Shown: positions 35,803 to 48,709, counted from the stretch's first letter. The stretch is DNA of 64,000 bases from Marvania coccoides (GCA_963854735.1 OY978107.1:689501-753500); one strand, 5' to 3'. The notes: generated by a model not told the origin, from the letters alone. Numbers and translations are program-made.

Positions 35803-37564
35803 ATGCAGCAGGTGAGAGCCCGTTTCCGTGATTGCAAGAGCAACACATATTTCGTTGACGACTGGATTTCCTACTTGTGCCTTCACGGAAATTCAAGTTG
35901 CACAAGATTTCTGCACTGTATTATCTTGGCCTATACCATGCTATCACCCCGCATTGCTACCCCCCCGGTTGCAGGCCTCGATCACCGAATTTCAACATCT
36001 GACTGCGGTCAAGAGCGACCAAGTTCCAGCCTGGCTCCCTGGCATGCTCCAAGAATGCGATAAAGGGTGAGGTTTTGCCCTGCAATGCGCCGCAGCTGTC
36101 ACGCAAGGGGCCGGCCCAGCGCCCCCATTCTTACACATGTCAATCCCACAACCCAAATTTGCGCAAGCCTCCTAACAGCAACCCCTCCCCCACCCTATGC
36201 TGCAGCATCGACCTGGATTCAGACAATGTGCACGCTGCCGCGTGGCTTCACGCGATGGGCATCTCTCGACCTTCCTCTGCTCAGGTCCCTCCGACGCCCT
36301 TTGCCGCCTCCAAGCGCGCAGCCAAGCAGTTCAGCGAGGGCGCCGTGCCCTCGCTGTTCGTCCCCACCTTCCCCACCAGCAACACCTCCTCCATCGAGGT
36401 TGTAGACGCCAACTCGCCCACCCACAAGCAAATCACCCCCAAAAGCGCTGCTGCGGAGACTGCCAACACCGCCACCTCCGACACCGCCAACTACCGCGCC
36501 AACGACCGCACCACCTCTCAGACTGACACCTTGAGCTCCGCGGCGTTTGTGGCTGCGCTCAACGCCCCCCCTCGCCGCATTCCCAGCCCCCCCGTCCCTC
36601 CCAGCAAGGCCTGCTCCTCCTGCCCCGCCATCGACCCCTCCTGGCCGGAGGCCATCGTGGACGTCCACTTCTTCGGCACCTGCCCCACCCACGCGGGCTA
36701 CCGCAAGAACGAGCTCAACTTTTACTGCCTGGGGTGCGGCCCCGAGGGGAAGAGCGCCTCCATGTGCCAGTACTGCGTCCCTGGGCACGCCGCCTGCTGC
36801 AGCGGCCACTCCATCCAGGCAAGCTTTATTCTTGTAACGAAGTCTGCCATTTACTGCACTGCTATCTCGCCTGGTTTAAAGCGCTTTGCATATTTTCTCA
36901 TTCCGTTCTCCTGCAATTCCTTCGGAATGTTAAAATTCCTTATTTTGCCCTGGTTTTGAGGCTGTGAAATGCATTATTAAACAATTTGAAACACGTTGTA
37001 TTGTATTATATTGTACTGCAGATGTACCGCTACATGTACCACGACATAATTCGCGTGGCAGCGGTCGCCGACCTGCTGGACCTCTCCGGCATCCAGCAGT
37101 ACCGCGCCAACGGACACCCAGCTGTGCACCTGCGCCCCATGGGTCCCCCCGCCAACAAGAGCCCCTACTCCTCCCTGTGCAAGGGCGACTGTGGTCGGTT
37201 CCTGGACCCGATGTGGAATTTCTGCAGCCTGTCCTGCAAGCTGGGCCTGGCGGTTCCCTCCAACCCTGCCACAGGTGAAGGCATGCCCAAGGTGGGCGTC
37301 GCCCGCGCCGCACCCCGGCAGCCGAAATCGGCTGCCAAGGGCGCGAACCTGCAGTCCGCCGCCGGCTCGGCTGGCGTCGCCACGGCGGCGCAGAGCGAGG
37401 AGGGCTTCCGTAAGCGCAAGGTGTCGTCCTGGCTGTCTGAGGACGATTACTTGCCGTACTCGGGCCTCATGCGCAGCAGGAGCTCCTCGGTGGCCCTGAA
37501 GTTGCCGCTGGTTGGCGCCAAAAAGCGCAAGGCAGCAGTGCCCATGCGCAGTCCCGTCTTGTGA
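35803..37564 (+). CDS. PLATZ-family zinc-dependent DNA-binding protein
   Basis: Four exons (35803-35811, 35975-36066, 36206-36818, 37022-37564) give 418 aa. The first coding exon is only 9 nt (MQQ), so the start is the least certain part. The PLATZ core spans exons 3-4: WPEAIVDVHFFGTCPTHAGY, NELNFYCLGC, MCQYCVPGHAACCSGHSIQ, then MYRYMYHDIIRVAAVADLLD, ISGVQ-like LSGIQQYRANG and FCSLSCKLGLAV. These Cys/His residues form the two zinc sites. Plant PLATZ proteins bind A/T-rich DNA and act in transcription, partly through RNA polymerase III factors. A Ser/Thr/Pro-rich region precedes the core, and basic clusters FRKRKVSS and KKRKAAVP near the C-terminus look like nuclear localisation signals. Intron 3 is GC-AG. 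A conserved LPGML(Q) helix lies in exon 2. Confidence 0.88.
36819..37021 (+). other. GC-AG intron in PLATZ gene
   Basis: Donor ATCCAG|GCAAGC, acceptor GTACTGCAG|ATGTACC. Joining here gives GHSIQ|MYRYMYHDIIRV, the conserved PLATZ spacing (H...QIRR.SYHDVIRV). The next GT would insert unrelated residues. Confidence 0.85.
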
Positions 37565-38240
37565 CGAGATTTCGGCCATTATTGTAAAGCCTGTTTTTAT
37601 TGCTGACGCTTGATGTTTTCTTTGATATGCCACTCGACTGAGGAGTTTCGCCACCGCTGCAAACACCTACTAAATTTTTATATTTCTGACTCTTTGGCGA
37701 AGGAATAAGTAATTCCTCTCCCCATTCAAAGTATCCCTGAATTGTACGCTTTATAGCGGTATGTTTGCCCGCTTTTGTCATCGAATATTGGTGATTTCTC
37801 TTTCATATCTACTCGCGTGTTTTGCCACGAATGCTCTTTTGAAAAACATGCCCGCCATTTGCAACGCCTTGGCTTGAAATTTAGATCTGAATTTCGTTTT
37901 GAATATGTCTTAGCGCTGCCCTTCTTCTTTGTAGCTTGAAACGTTTACGTGACCCCCCCCGTTGAAAACTATAAGCATCAATTTTATTATTATTTTGCAC
38001 CGACGTCGATTTTTTTCTTTCTCTCAAATGAAATGACTTGTCTTATCTCTCACTTTCCATCTTCCATTTTTCTATCTGGCTGCTGTTGCCTTGTTGCTAC
38101 AAACGCGTCCTTCTTTCATTTACCTTCTTTCAAGCATTTTTTGTCTTCGGTCAAACCCTTGTCAACGGCGCCGGCCATTCATCTTCTGTAATTTTAGACC
38201 TGCAACTGCAAAAACTAAAAAAAATAAAAAAGGTAGAAGC
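37565..38240. other. Intergenic PLATZ to PIH1 gene
   Basis: 676 bp of T-rich DNA. TGTAAA shortly after the PLATZ stop (about 37582) is a green-algal-type polyadenylation signal candidate. Nothing else recognised. Confidence 0.45.
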
Positions 38241-39567
38241 ATGGAAACCACGGGAGATGAGCTGCTGTCGCTGCTCACAGGAGCCAATCTCGGGCAAGAT
38301 GTGAGAAAAATAAATGATCAAATCCGCATTTTCAGGTGTCCAAGAAATTCACGTTTCATGTTAATGTGTAGGCCGATGAGAACACGTTGCTGCCCGACCA
38401 GCCCGACATTCATCCTACACCTTGGTAAAGCACCAAACGTCCACCTCCCTTTTTTCGCCGCTTTCTCATCTCCCCCCTCTATCCCCACTTAATGTTTAAT
38501 CCCTCGCCCTTCTCTTCCACCTCCTTCTCAACTTCCACTGCAGCTTCACCATTAAAACCAAGGACGCCACCGGCCAAAAGGTCTTCATCAACGTCTGCAC
38601 ATCTCCGCTGCTGCCACCGCCGCCGCCTTCCTGGCCGCGTTCTGGTGCCCCCATGGACCCCCTCATAGAGGCCTTCCTCACCTCCGGAAACCTCCCTCAA
38701 GACGCGATGACGCAGGCGATGGTGCAGCTTAACATTCCTTTTCGGCTATCGGAGCCTCGGCCTGACCTGGACCATGCAGAAGCCATCTGCACTGTGCTGG
38801 ACGCCGTGTGCAACCCCGCAGCCGTGGAGGCAGCGCATTCCTTTCGCCCGCTGAAGAGCTTCATGGTTTGCCTGCTGCTGGAGGAGGCGAAGTCGGCGTT
38901 GGGGCGGGAGCTGGATTTAAACTTTAAGCTGCCGAGGATGAGGAGTAAAGGCCGGCCGGCGCCGCTGCTGCCGCTGGGGGGTGGTGCTGTTGGGGGCGTG
39001 GATGGCGGGGAGCTGCGAATGCCAGGGAAAACACGTGCAGCAGCGTCAAAGGTTCGTTCAGCCAAAATTCAAGAGGTGCCGCCGCCCCTGCCGCCCGCTG
39101 CTGGTGGTGGGGGTGGTGACGCAACTGCGGCGACGAAGGCGGCGGTAGAAAAGAAAGAAAATGGGCCGCTGCGTTACACATTGAAATACTATTCTGAAGA
39201 AAGAACCGACGAGGAGGCGCTGAAATTGAATAAATTGCAAAGGCTGGGCGGCGGGGCGGTCCTGACAGTTAAATTTTCAGAGGCGGAGGCGGCCAGGGTG
39301 GCAGCGCAGGTGGACAGCGTTCGAATTTTGGTGGGAGGGGATTGCTGGGTGCAAATCTTTGTGCCAGGGCGGGAGCCGCTGCGGGTGGCGCTGCCGCTGG
39401 GCGTAAGACTTTCTTCTTCGCTTTCTTTTGATGAAAAAGAAAGTGCGGGTGACGGGGCTGTAGCGGAAATGGATGTCGAGAGTGGGACGTTGAGTGTGCG
39501 GCTCCCCTTTGCGCCGTTTGTGGAGCTGGGATGGAGGAAAGGCGCGGCTGCCAGCAGCGCCTCGTGA
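38241..39567 (+). CDS. PIH1-domain protein, dynein-assembly type
   Basis: Three exons (38241-38300, 38372-38424, 38544-39567) give 378 aa. Exon 2 must begin after TAG at 38371; starting at the earlier AG would read into a stop. The PIH1 core is FTIKTKDATGQKVFINVCTS followed by a proline run, then IPFRLSEPRPDLDHA, and a VLDAVCNPAAV helix with FMVCLLLEEA. A Gly/Ala/Pro-rich linker leads to a C-terminal CS-like beta domain (VLTVKFSEAE...TLSVRLPFAPF). PIH1D and MOT48/TWI1 proteins are HSP90/R2TP cochaperones, several of them needed to preassemble axonemal dyneins. I cannot tell PIH1D1 from the ciliary paralogues by eye. It lies tail-to-tail with the BIG gene, 254 bp apart. Confidence 0.87.
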
Positions 39568-39821
39568 TTTAATATTGACATTTATTTTTATTAGTTTTTG
39601 AAGGCTTTAATGGAATACCGTCCTATCCCTTAAAAATTATGAGTTATATAGTTATGTACTGCGTTACAACGGAGGGGGGTACGGAGAAAACAAAATCTGT
39701 ACAAATTTAAAATGAAAACAATGCAATGAATTTTAAACTGGAATTTCTCTTGGTTTAAGAGTACTCTTAAAATTAGGGGGGTTCTAAGCAAAAGGGGTAA
39801 TTATAATCGTTTTTTTCTCTC

Positions 39822-42800
39822 TCAGACAGCGGCGGCCAGCGCCATGCCGCCCTGCGACCGCATCAGCTGCTGCACCGCCCTCCTCACCAGCAGCTCCGGG
39901 GAGCACACCAACCTGGCCGCCTGCGCAAACACCTCCCTCCGCGCCTCTCCCCACGCCTCAGCCGGCATGTCACACAGCATCAGCAGCGAATCTCGCACCA
40001 GCGGCGCTCGCAGTGCGTCCTCCCACCCAATTTCGATTTTTTTCCCCGTCGGGGTGGCCGGGGTTGTACTGCCGCTTGTACTGCCATTCGCCAGGATCCT
40101 CTCCAGCGCGGGGGAAGCCTGCACTCGCGCCGCAGCTGCGTGCACCTCCTTGAGGGCCCTGGCAGCCAGCCGGGCCTGGCAGGAGCGTTGCAGCCCCTCC
40201 ACCGCCTCAGGGCCGCTGCAGTCGGAAGCTGCTGGGTGCTGCGCGCACCGCTGCAGCGCCGCCAGCAGCGCCAGGCCCCCCTCCACCTCGTGCCGGATCA
40301 GCGCGGGCTGCAGGGGCGCGTCCCATGGTCCAGCAATGCTGACACTGCCGTACAAAGCGGTACGCGCAGGCGCATTACCATTCGTGGGTGAGTTGGCATG
40401 CAGCGGTGCAGGTGCGTCGAACGAGGGGTACATGCGCGCGTCTACTGCGGGCGGGGACTGTATGAGCAGCGCCAGGGCCGCTCTTTTAGAGGGGTCCGAG
40501 TTGACGGCCGCCGCAGACTCCACCGCTGCTTCTAGGGCGGCAAACAGACCCGATTGCACCGCAATCGGCATGGACTCTGGCCACTTTTGCAGCAGCTCCG
40601 CCACGCACCGCACCGCCAGCAGCGAGACCCGGCAGGCGTGCCGCACAAAGGCGCTGCGCTCGCCCAGCGACTCCGCCGCCGCCGCTGCGTCCTCCGCGGA
40701 CTGGGAAGGCTCGAAATTCAACGCAGGCTGCGCGGCGGCGATATTCACCGCAGTGGCACCCGCGCACACCATGTCTGCCAGCGTGGTTTCCACATAATGC
40801 CACCCTTCAAGGCCCAGCCTCGGGCCCGCTTCCCTGAGCAGCTCGTGCAGCTGTCGCGCGCCCAGCGCAGCGGCCGCGGGCTCCTCCGCCTCAGCGTAGC
40901 TCCGCACCAGTCGCAGCGCGGGCGGGAGCAGCGCCTCTGCGCGTGGGAATAAAGGCACCCCAACCTCCGCCGCTCTGCTTGCTGTGCTTTCTTCGCCCCC
41001 CACCAGCCCCCAAACGTCCGGTAGGTGAGTTTCCGCATGGCGCAGCACGCGCTTCACGCCCTCCACGCTCTGCTGTTCTGCAGAGGCCATGGGCAGCGAC
41101 ACAGTCAGGCGGGGAGTCGGCCGCCGCTGCACCACTGGTGTTGCCGCTGAGGGCGCTGCAGGAGGGTTGGGGGGGCGGCCAGTGAGGGCTAGAAGGGGGG
41201 CGATGGAGGCGTCGAAGACGGCGGGCCAGAGCTCGGGCGGGAAGGCGTCGGCGTGCGCTTGCAATATTTGGAAAAGCACGGCGGCGGCGGTATCTGCTTC
41301 GGCAGGGCGGGAATCTGCGCGAGCGACGGCGGCGAGCGGGCCTAAGATGGCCAGCCAGGCGTCGCGCAGAGCGGGGAGGTCGGTGGGGGCCGCGGCGGAG
41401 GATGAGGAAGGGGCGGAGGTTGCCTCTGCCAGGCGGCGAGCAAGAGTCTGCACAAGTAAGGGAGAAAGAATCACGTTTTAACGTTATGTAGGATAGGGGG
41501 GAAACAAAGAGAATCGTAGATTAAGTTCCCATTTGTAAGTAAAATAAATAGAGTATAACAAAATAAACCAAAGGGGCGTGGCACGGTTTTTCTCAGCTAA
41601 AAAACAAATTTTGGTATCATGATTAAGAAATATCAATTAAACCCCTTGAAAAAAATAAATTGTCTTATCAAGAATCATCGAGAAGCTGCCTGCCCCATTG
41701 GCTTGAACCTCATTATCATCCAAAATAAAAAAACCCGCATCCTCACCTGCGCGCATAGAAATAAGGGGGGAAACGGTGAGCTAGAGACTTAAATATGCAA
41801 ACAAATAGATTATTGAAAAAGTTGACAATGGAAAAAAATACAGTAGGGGGGCTCTCTCAGTGGAAAGAAGACAAATTTGAGTTTAAGGTATCACGGTTGA
41901 CATCAGAAGTATAAAACAGCACAGTAGTTTGTTCATCATTGAGAATTCCCCTTCCTTCTTCTCCAAACAGTTTAAAAATCTTGTATAATACATGTCATCA
42001 CGTAATGCCCATGCCAATACTAACCTGGAACATGTACAGCGCAGTGGGCGCGAGGTCGGCGGTGGCTTGCGTTGGCGCTGCGATTGCTGCCAGCGCGGCG
42101 GCCACGCTCTCCCGCAGGCACCCGTGACCTGCTTCGCCTTCGTAGAGGGCGTTGAACACCCCGGACATGGCGTCCAGCGCCTGAGCTACCACCGCAGGGG
42201 CGGGGTCGGCAGCAGCCACTGCCAGCGCCTCGATAACACACCTATAAGCAGTCAGAAAAGGAGGGAGAATCAATTTAAACATTGCTTGGTATGCATGAAG
42301 GTTGTTATGGGTGGGTAGGCTTCCTTAGAGATGAGGAATAAGAAGAAGAAATGGGCGATATTTTGAGAATAAAAACCGCCCAAATGGTGGTCAAATTAAT
42401 GCCAAATTATAGCACATGTCAAAGAAAAATATGCGGAACAATAGAAGAGACTCAAAGAGAACAAAAAAGAGAGACAACTAGAATAAAATAAGTTAGAAAC
42501 CGACCTCCACCCAGAGCCGATACGAGCTCCATGTGCTGTCACCGCGTGGGACACGCACGCCACCGCCAGCTCCCTCACTGGGGGGCTGTCACTGCAGCGC
42601 AGCACCGCGGTGAATGGCCGCAAGGCGTCGCCCTGCGAGGTGAAACCCGCGAGCTCCGCCCGGCACAGCAGGCGGTCGGCCAGCTGGCGCAGAGCGTCCA
42701 CTGCGTACATAGCGACGTAGGGGTCTGAGTGGCAGGCTGCGGAGACGAGGTGCTGGGAGACGACGGTCCAGAGGCGCTGCCAGACCAGGCGGATGCGGTC

Positions 42801-45800
42801 GACGTTGCGGAAGGCGGCCTGCGGAAGGAGAACAGGTGGATATATACTAGTAGAGAAGGGTTTATGGGGGTGTGGTTGAAAATTGGCACGCGCGTTCACA
42901 GTGACGTGTTGTAATGAAGTGCGATGGTTGAAATCGTAGTATTCGAGGAAGAAAGAATAAACTTGAAAAAGAAATCAAAATTCGGCAGGCATTCAACATA
43001 TAAATCAATCTTTATCTTTACCTCGACCAGGCGCTGCAGCAGGTACACCCGCGGCCGCACCCCCACCACCCCGGGGTCAAGCTCCTCCTGCGACACCGCC
43101 GCCAGGGCTCGGAAGAAAGTTAACACGGCATCTCCGTCCAATCCCGCACTGTGCGTGAAAATCTTATCCACAGGCACAGCGCCGGAGGTCTCAGCCCATA
43201 ACACAGCCCCCATGCCCGGGGAGGCACGCACGGACAGCGGGCCCATGTGCTCGCTCATGATCGTGGTGGCAGCCACGTCGGCAGCGCCGGAATGAGCGCT
43301 GCCGCCGCCGCCCAACCCGACCCTCGCAAAGAGTCTGCTGAGGGAGGAGGGCGCGGGGGAGGGCGGGGAAGGGGGCGATGTGGTGGGTCGCGGGTGGGAA
43401 ATGCCCGATCCGCTGCGCTGGAGCTGGTGCTGCTGCTGGGCGGCGGCGGCGGCGGCAGAGGGTGAGCCCACCCCTCCGGAGCCATTTCCGCTGCTTCTAT
43501 AGTCGGAGGTGTACACCCCGGCTGTGAGGTCGGTTTTTAACGCCTCCAGCTCGCTCAGCGCGCGCAGCAGAACCACCCATGCGCTCCCCAGGGCTCCAGC
43601 TTCCCCGCAGCTTCCCAGCGACACCAGCCGCGACAGAGTGGCGACCTGGCGGGCCTCTTGAGGAGTGTGCGGCGGCGCAGGGTCCCCCAGGTAGGCTGCA
43701 GCTGCCAGACCTGCCACCAGGGTCTCGCACAGCTGCTCCAGGCGCAGCAGGGCGGCCAAGCGGACCGCTTGTTCATACCCATCGAGAGCGGCGGCAGTTT
43801 CCAGCAGAGAAGTGGCACCCTCGAGGGCGGCTGAGAGGGCTTTGGACACGGGGACGCCGCACACCTGTTTTATCAAAGGATACAACACGCATGAAGTCGA
43901 TCGATGAGTGGTTTGGAAGAAAATAATATAATAAAATATAATGAAATAAAAGAGTTTTTTGACACTTTGCAAGGACGCTTTGAGGTTTTGGAGGAGGAAG
44001 GGTGTGTGAAAAAAGGGTAAAAAAATTACCTGCATCATGGGGCGGGCGTGCTCGGCGTGCGTGGCCACGTGCCACATCGCACCAGCGCCGCCAACCCACC
44101 CCGGGCCTCCACCGCCCACCGACCCCGCCTCCAACAGCTGCCCTGTAAGCTCCAGCAACCGGCGGCGCTCCACATCCACGCCGTGCTGCTTGTCCCACGA
44201 CGCGCCGGCCCAGAAGGGCGCTGCCAGCTGCGACAGCCCCACCGCCGCCGCCAGCCGCGCCCGCTTACTTGAGGACTCTTTCGACTCGCCATTGGGAGTG
44301 GCGCCGCTGCCGAAGTGGCGCGTGACTTCCACGCCCTTGGGGGGCCACTGCCGCACCGCGATCTCCTCGGCCACTACCCTGCGGTACAGCTCCTGCGTTG
44401 GCGGTGGAAAGAAAGAAAGAAAGTATAATGTTGTTTGAATCATTGGTAGAGGAGAGGAGAAACAAGGAGTAGCAATAGATAGTAATAGATCAATAGACAT
44501 AGCAAACGGCGCGCGATAAATGAAATAAAAATAATAACCGACAGGGGGTTACTACACCAACTCAAAACCCCCGCTGACGCTATTCAAGCCCTGTTGCACT
44601 GATTCTTGCTCTATAATTTCTACTACCGCTCACCTTGACTTCATCCGCAGGCAGGATGGCTCTGAACTCGCCCCTCTCGTCCTGAAACACGCACATCGTC
44701 ACAAAATCGTCCACAGAGATGCGTCCCTCAGCCATGGGGTTATGGGCGTCGGTGTTCAGCATGATGATTGCAAACGCCAGCAGGTACGGGGCGTCGGCGG
44801 TGGGGAATTTGCCCGGGTTGTCTGCGCAGTAGCGCTCCGCGAACTTCTCGACGATGCGGTCGATTTTCTGGGCCTCGCCAGGCAGGCGGAAGCCCACCAG
44901 CAGGCGGCGCAAGGCGGCGTCGACGGAGAGCCCCGAGAAGTCCTCGCCATTCACGTAAGCGTGCATGACCTGCACGGAGGGAAGTGCAATAGGGTTAGAA
45001 AGGAGAAGAACGTTTCGTTTGGGACAAAATGCAATAGTACACAGTCACTGGGCATACAGAAATAAACAACTGGGCATATGAAAAAAACACTTGGACGAGT
45101 AGCACTAAAACAGCTCTGTTGATTACAGATTTGCAGCCTTCTACGAGTCTTACCGCAATGTTTTCCTCCGCATGCTCCCCCAGCAGCTCCCCCACCGCCC
45201 CGGGGTCCAATCGATCCGTCTCAGCCCTCAAAAAAGTCGCTGCCGCCACAGGCCCCCTCCCCACCGCCCCGCTCTCCACCAGAGCGGCCAGCCCCTTCGC
45301 TGGATTGCGATTGAACACGTACACGCCGCCTTCCAGCCCCGCCTTGATGGCTTTGTCAGTCTGAATGCGGTGCAACACGTCATGCTGCAGTACATCGCCA
45401 TACGCTGGCAGCGGTACCACCATATCGCCTTCCCTATCCTCAGAAAAAGACCCTCGCGCGCGATTCTCCCCCACAATCGCTGTGTCGGTCGTCTTCAACG
45501 GGCCAGCCCAGGTGTCTATGGATTTGACGGCTGCTAGGAGCGCTTTGAGTGCCGCTGAGCGTGCTTTGGGCAGCGCTGCTGTGGGCAGCGGCAGGCGAGA
45601 CAACCCGCTGCCGCCGGAGGTGAGGATGACGTACTTGGAGAGCACTTTGGCGGTGCGTTCGAAGAGGTTGGCCGCCTGAAGGTTGCAGTCGTAGTTTACA
45701 AAAACGTCAACCAGCACTTGGGCGGAGGTGCAGACCTCGCCAAGCCCACGCAACGCAGCTAAAACCTGGGAAAAGGAAAATGCCATGTATAATATCGTGG

Positions 45801-48709
45801 GTAATAAAAAAATGGTGGTTTTGACGCAAAACTTTCACTCGTTTGTGGGCGAAAAAGTGTTGAAATTGATTTCGGAAAGAGGAGAGCACGAAAGAAAGGG
45901 CTGCAGTGCGCATTTATTTACCTGGTGGGGAGAGTCGGGGACCTCTGCTTCCAGCGGGCGCAGCAGGAGCAAGGGATAGAGCGCACCGACCTCGGCCTTC
46001 AAAAATTCACGCAGGCGAGGGGAAGAAAGGATGGCGCCCAGAATGGACACCGCGCCATCCACCGCCTCGTCGTACGGCGACATGCAGTTACGCAGCAGCG
46101 CGCGGCACAGCGGCTGGCGCAGCTGCTGAGCAAACTCGCGGCGCACCTGAGAAGCAAAAAAAAACGATGTAATAGTTTCAACAGGATACAGCTCAGTAAA
46201 CGAGTTTGAAATGAAGATCAATGGGGCTTTGGGGGCAATTTATATACAAAAATTGAGTATTCACGTCATCGTTATTTTTGCAATGAAGAGTTGTTGTTCA
46301 TTTTTCATATGCCCGATAAGCACCGAGGATAATTAGTATGTATATGTATATATATATGTATATGTATATGTATAATAAAAGCCCAGTCTTATTTCTCAAC
46401 AAAAATAAGATTTAAAGAGACCCCAGGGGGGGTCATGGACATGCACGTTTCCTTTTCTTTCATACCTGGTTCCAGTCGTGGGCCGGGTTGGTGAGCACCT
46501 TGACCAGCATGTCGAGGGCCAGCAGCTTCCCTGTGTGCATGTAGGTCTCAGCAGCGCCAATGCCAGTCTCGCGCGCTGCCAACTGCAACAACAAAAGAGG
46601 AAGAACGAAATTTGTTATATTTAATCAACAAAATGAGAATGAGTTAAATAAAGAGGCTCTTGGGGAGGGCAGGCATAAAAAAGCGTTTTCCCATCCTCTC
46701 AAGACTGAAAAGCAAAATATGAAGTGCACCGCGGTTTCCCCCTATTTAGCACAAAATTTGCACTCATAAAAACACTCCATAAAAAACAGCCCCAACATTA
46801 CCAGACCCCCCATCTTTTCTCCTCTCTCACCTTGCACATGGCGTTCAACACTATTACAGCGTCCCGCTCCGGTACCGTCAATCGGCGCCACTCTGCAGCT
46901 CTTCGGTCCCTCATCAACGCTCTCCTGGGGTCAGGAGGGGTATCCACGCGCGGCAGCCGCCCGTGAGATTCGCTCTCCTCGACCTTCTCGCCCCTCGGGG
47001 AAATGCCGATGGCGGCAGCGGCAGCAGCGGTGATGGCGGTGGTGATTTTCGCAGGTTTTGAGGTCTTAATGGCGGTGGGGGGGATCAGCCCCACGTCTTC
47101 CGCGCCTTGCAGCGGCGCCAGGGAGTCCAGCGCCATCTCCAGCCCCCGCAGGTCCGCCTGCTCAGCCAAGCTTGCCAGCTGGGCGGTGCGGGTGTCCTCC
47201 AGATGCCGCTGCTGCGCCGCCGCAGCAGACGCTGCCGCCTCCGAATCCTTCCCGCTGCTTCCTGGCGCCGCCTCCACTGCTGCGGGCTGGTCAGGGGGAT
47301 GGAACGGGAGGCCGGCAGTGGCAGTGATCGGGGTTCTGGGGGATTGGCCCCCTCCGCCCGCTGCAAAAGCGGCCAAAGCCGCTGCCTCCGCCAGAGCGGG
47401 GTTGGAGTCGGAGTCTGGCATGAACGCGGCTGCTGCCGCGAGGCTGGAGAGGTCGGCAGAGGCACCGGCGACGGCGGGAAGCGGCCAGGTGGCAGCCGGC
47501 GGGCTGCCCCCTTCCTCCTCGTCGCGGGGGGTGAAGCGGCGCAGTGGGGACATCATAGGGGTGCCACCCGGGGTCTACAAGGCGAAAACATGTTGAAATT
47601 AGAAAAGAAAAAAACAAAAAATTCTGCCAGGAAATGGACCTCTTGCCCCCTCCAGAGAGCTTCAGCACAGCTGTATCCACGTTTCACAATGCAAAGAACA
47701 ATTGCCATTTCATCGAGTCTTCTTACTCCAACCCCCTGTTCTCTTCACCCGACCCCCCCCGCCCCCCCGACCACCCATTCAACATGAATATAACTTAAAA
47801 AACTGCTACTCACGACGATCTGCTGCACCACCCGCTTCGCAATGGTGTTGAGCATCTGCAGCAGCGCCGACCGCGCCGTGTTTTTTACGTCCTCCGACGC
47901 GCCGCCCACGGCAATGTTGAAAACAGTGCGAACGGCCTGCATCAGGGTGTCCCCGTGCGAGGCAAAGTGCTCCGCGGTGGCCAGCGTGAGCATCGTTTTT
48001 ACCACCGCCAGCTCCACCTGAAATAACAAGCCAATTGAACCCACCAAAAGTGAGAGAGAATGGCACCGAACTTATTGCTGTATTGTTCTGACAAATTTTG
48101 AAGAAGTTGCACTCATTTTGAAGCAGATAAAAATGAGAACGATGCAGTAACCGTAGAATGTATTATTATTACTATTTTTATGTGCTCCCAAAACAATAGT
48201 CTGCCAACCCACCTGCGCGTTGTGGCTGTTTGCTGCCTTTGCCGTCATTCCAACGACAGACGTGACCAGATTGGAGGCGTCATCCAGGCGACCGCTGGCG
48301 CGGGTCTCACCCTGGAGGTAGGCATACGCTACAAGCTTGTGGAGGCAGGCCAGAGCGGGCTCAGCAAATTTGGGGGAGCCCTGGGCAAGGGAAGACCGGA
48401 GCACCGAGATGAGAGGCTCGGTGACCGCGTCGGTGAAGGGCACGCTGAGGCAGCTCCCTGGCTGGCCAAACTCATTGCCGCGCAGCAGATCTGGACAGAT
48501 GGGGGGCGAAACGCACGGGAAAAGGTGTTGAACACAACTGAAAATAGAGGATGAATGTGATCGTCGGAAGTTGACTGACCTTTCAGTGTTTGACATGCAT
48601 CGCGAAGGTTTTTTAACTCTTGGCTGCGGCCGTTGTTTGCCAAGCTGAGGATGACGTCCAGTTGTCTTAAGAAGAACGACTCGATGTTGACATTATGTCC
48701 GGAGGCCAT
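39822..48709 (-). CDS. BIG: BIG-type Sec7 ARF guanine-nucleotide exchange factor
   Basis: Thirteen exons join to 2002 aa: 48580-48709, 48213-48490, 47814-48017, 46831-47574, 46466-46582, 45922-46146, 45154-45765, 44634-44969, 44030-44392, 43022-43864, 42505-42818, 42025-42241, 39822-41447. The order is that of large brefeldin-sensitive GEFs. A DCB region begins [15 protein letters not shown] with [18 protein letters not shown]. Then come an HUS-type segment with [19 protein letters not shown], the Sec7 domain (about 715-890), and HDS repeats with [20 protein letters not shown]. The Sec7 catalytic Glu lies in [14 protein letters not shown] near residue 802, followed by [14 protein letters not shown]. 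It loads GTP on ARF1 at the trans-Golgi or endosomes; an ARF1 gene lies 17 kb away. Long Ala/Pro/Ser-rich insertions in exons 4 and 10 and the final 542-codon exon make it longer than plant BIG proteins. Confidence 0.92.
46302..46434 (+). repeat. Dispersed short repeat, copy 3 (full)
   Basis: Head TCATATGCCCGATAAGCACC then GAGGATAATTA, a middle of TATG/TATA microsatellite (about 46335-46374), and tail CTTATTTCTCAACAAAAATA followed by AGATTTAAAGAGACCCCAGG. CTTATTT and AAATAAG in the tail can pair as a short hairpin. It lies inside BIG intron 5. Confidence 0.7.

Noticed and set aside
38301..38371. PIH1 exon starting at the earlier AG (about 38334)
   Set aside because: That reading meets an in-frame TAG at 38369-38371, which is itself the acceptor of the better model.
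39844..40797. 317-codon plus-strand open frame
   Set aside because: It lies antisense to the long last exon of the BIG gene, whose frame and codon pattern are clearly the real ones; long antisense frames are expected in GC-rich coding DNA.
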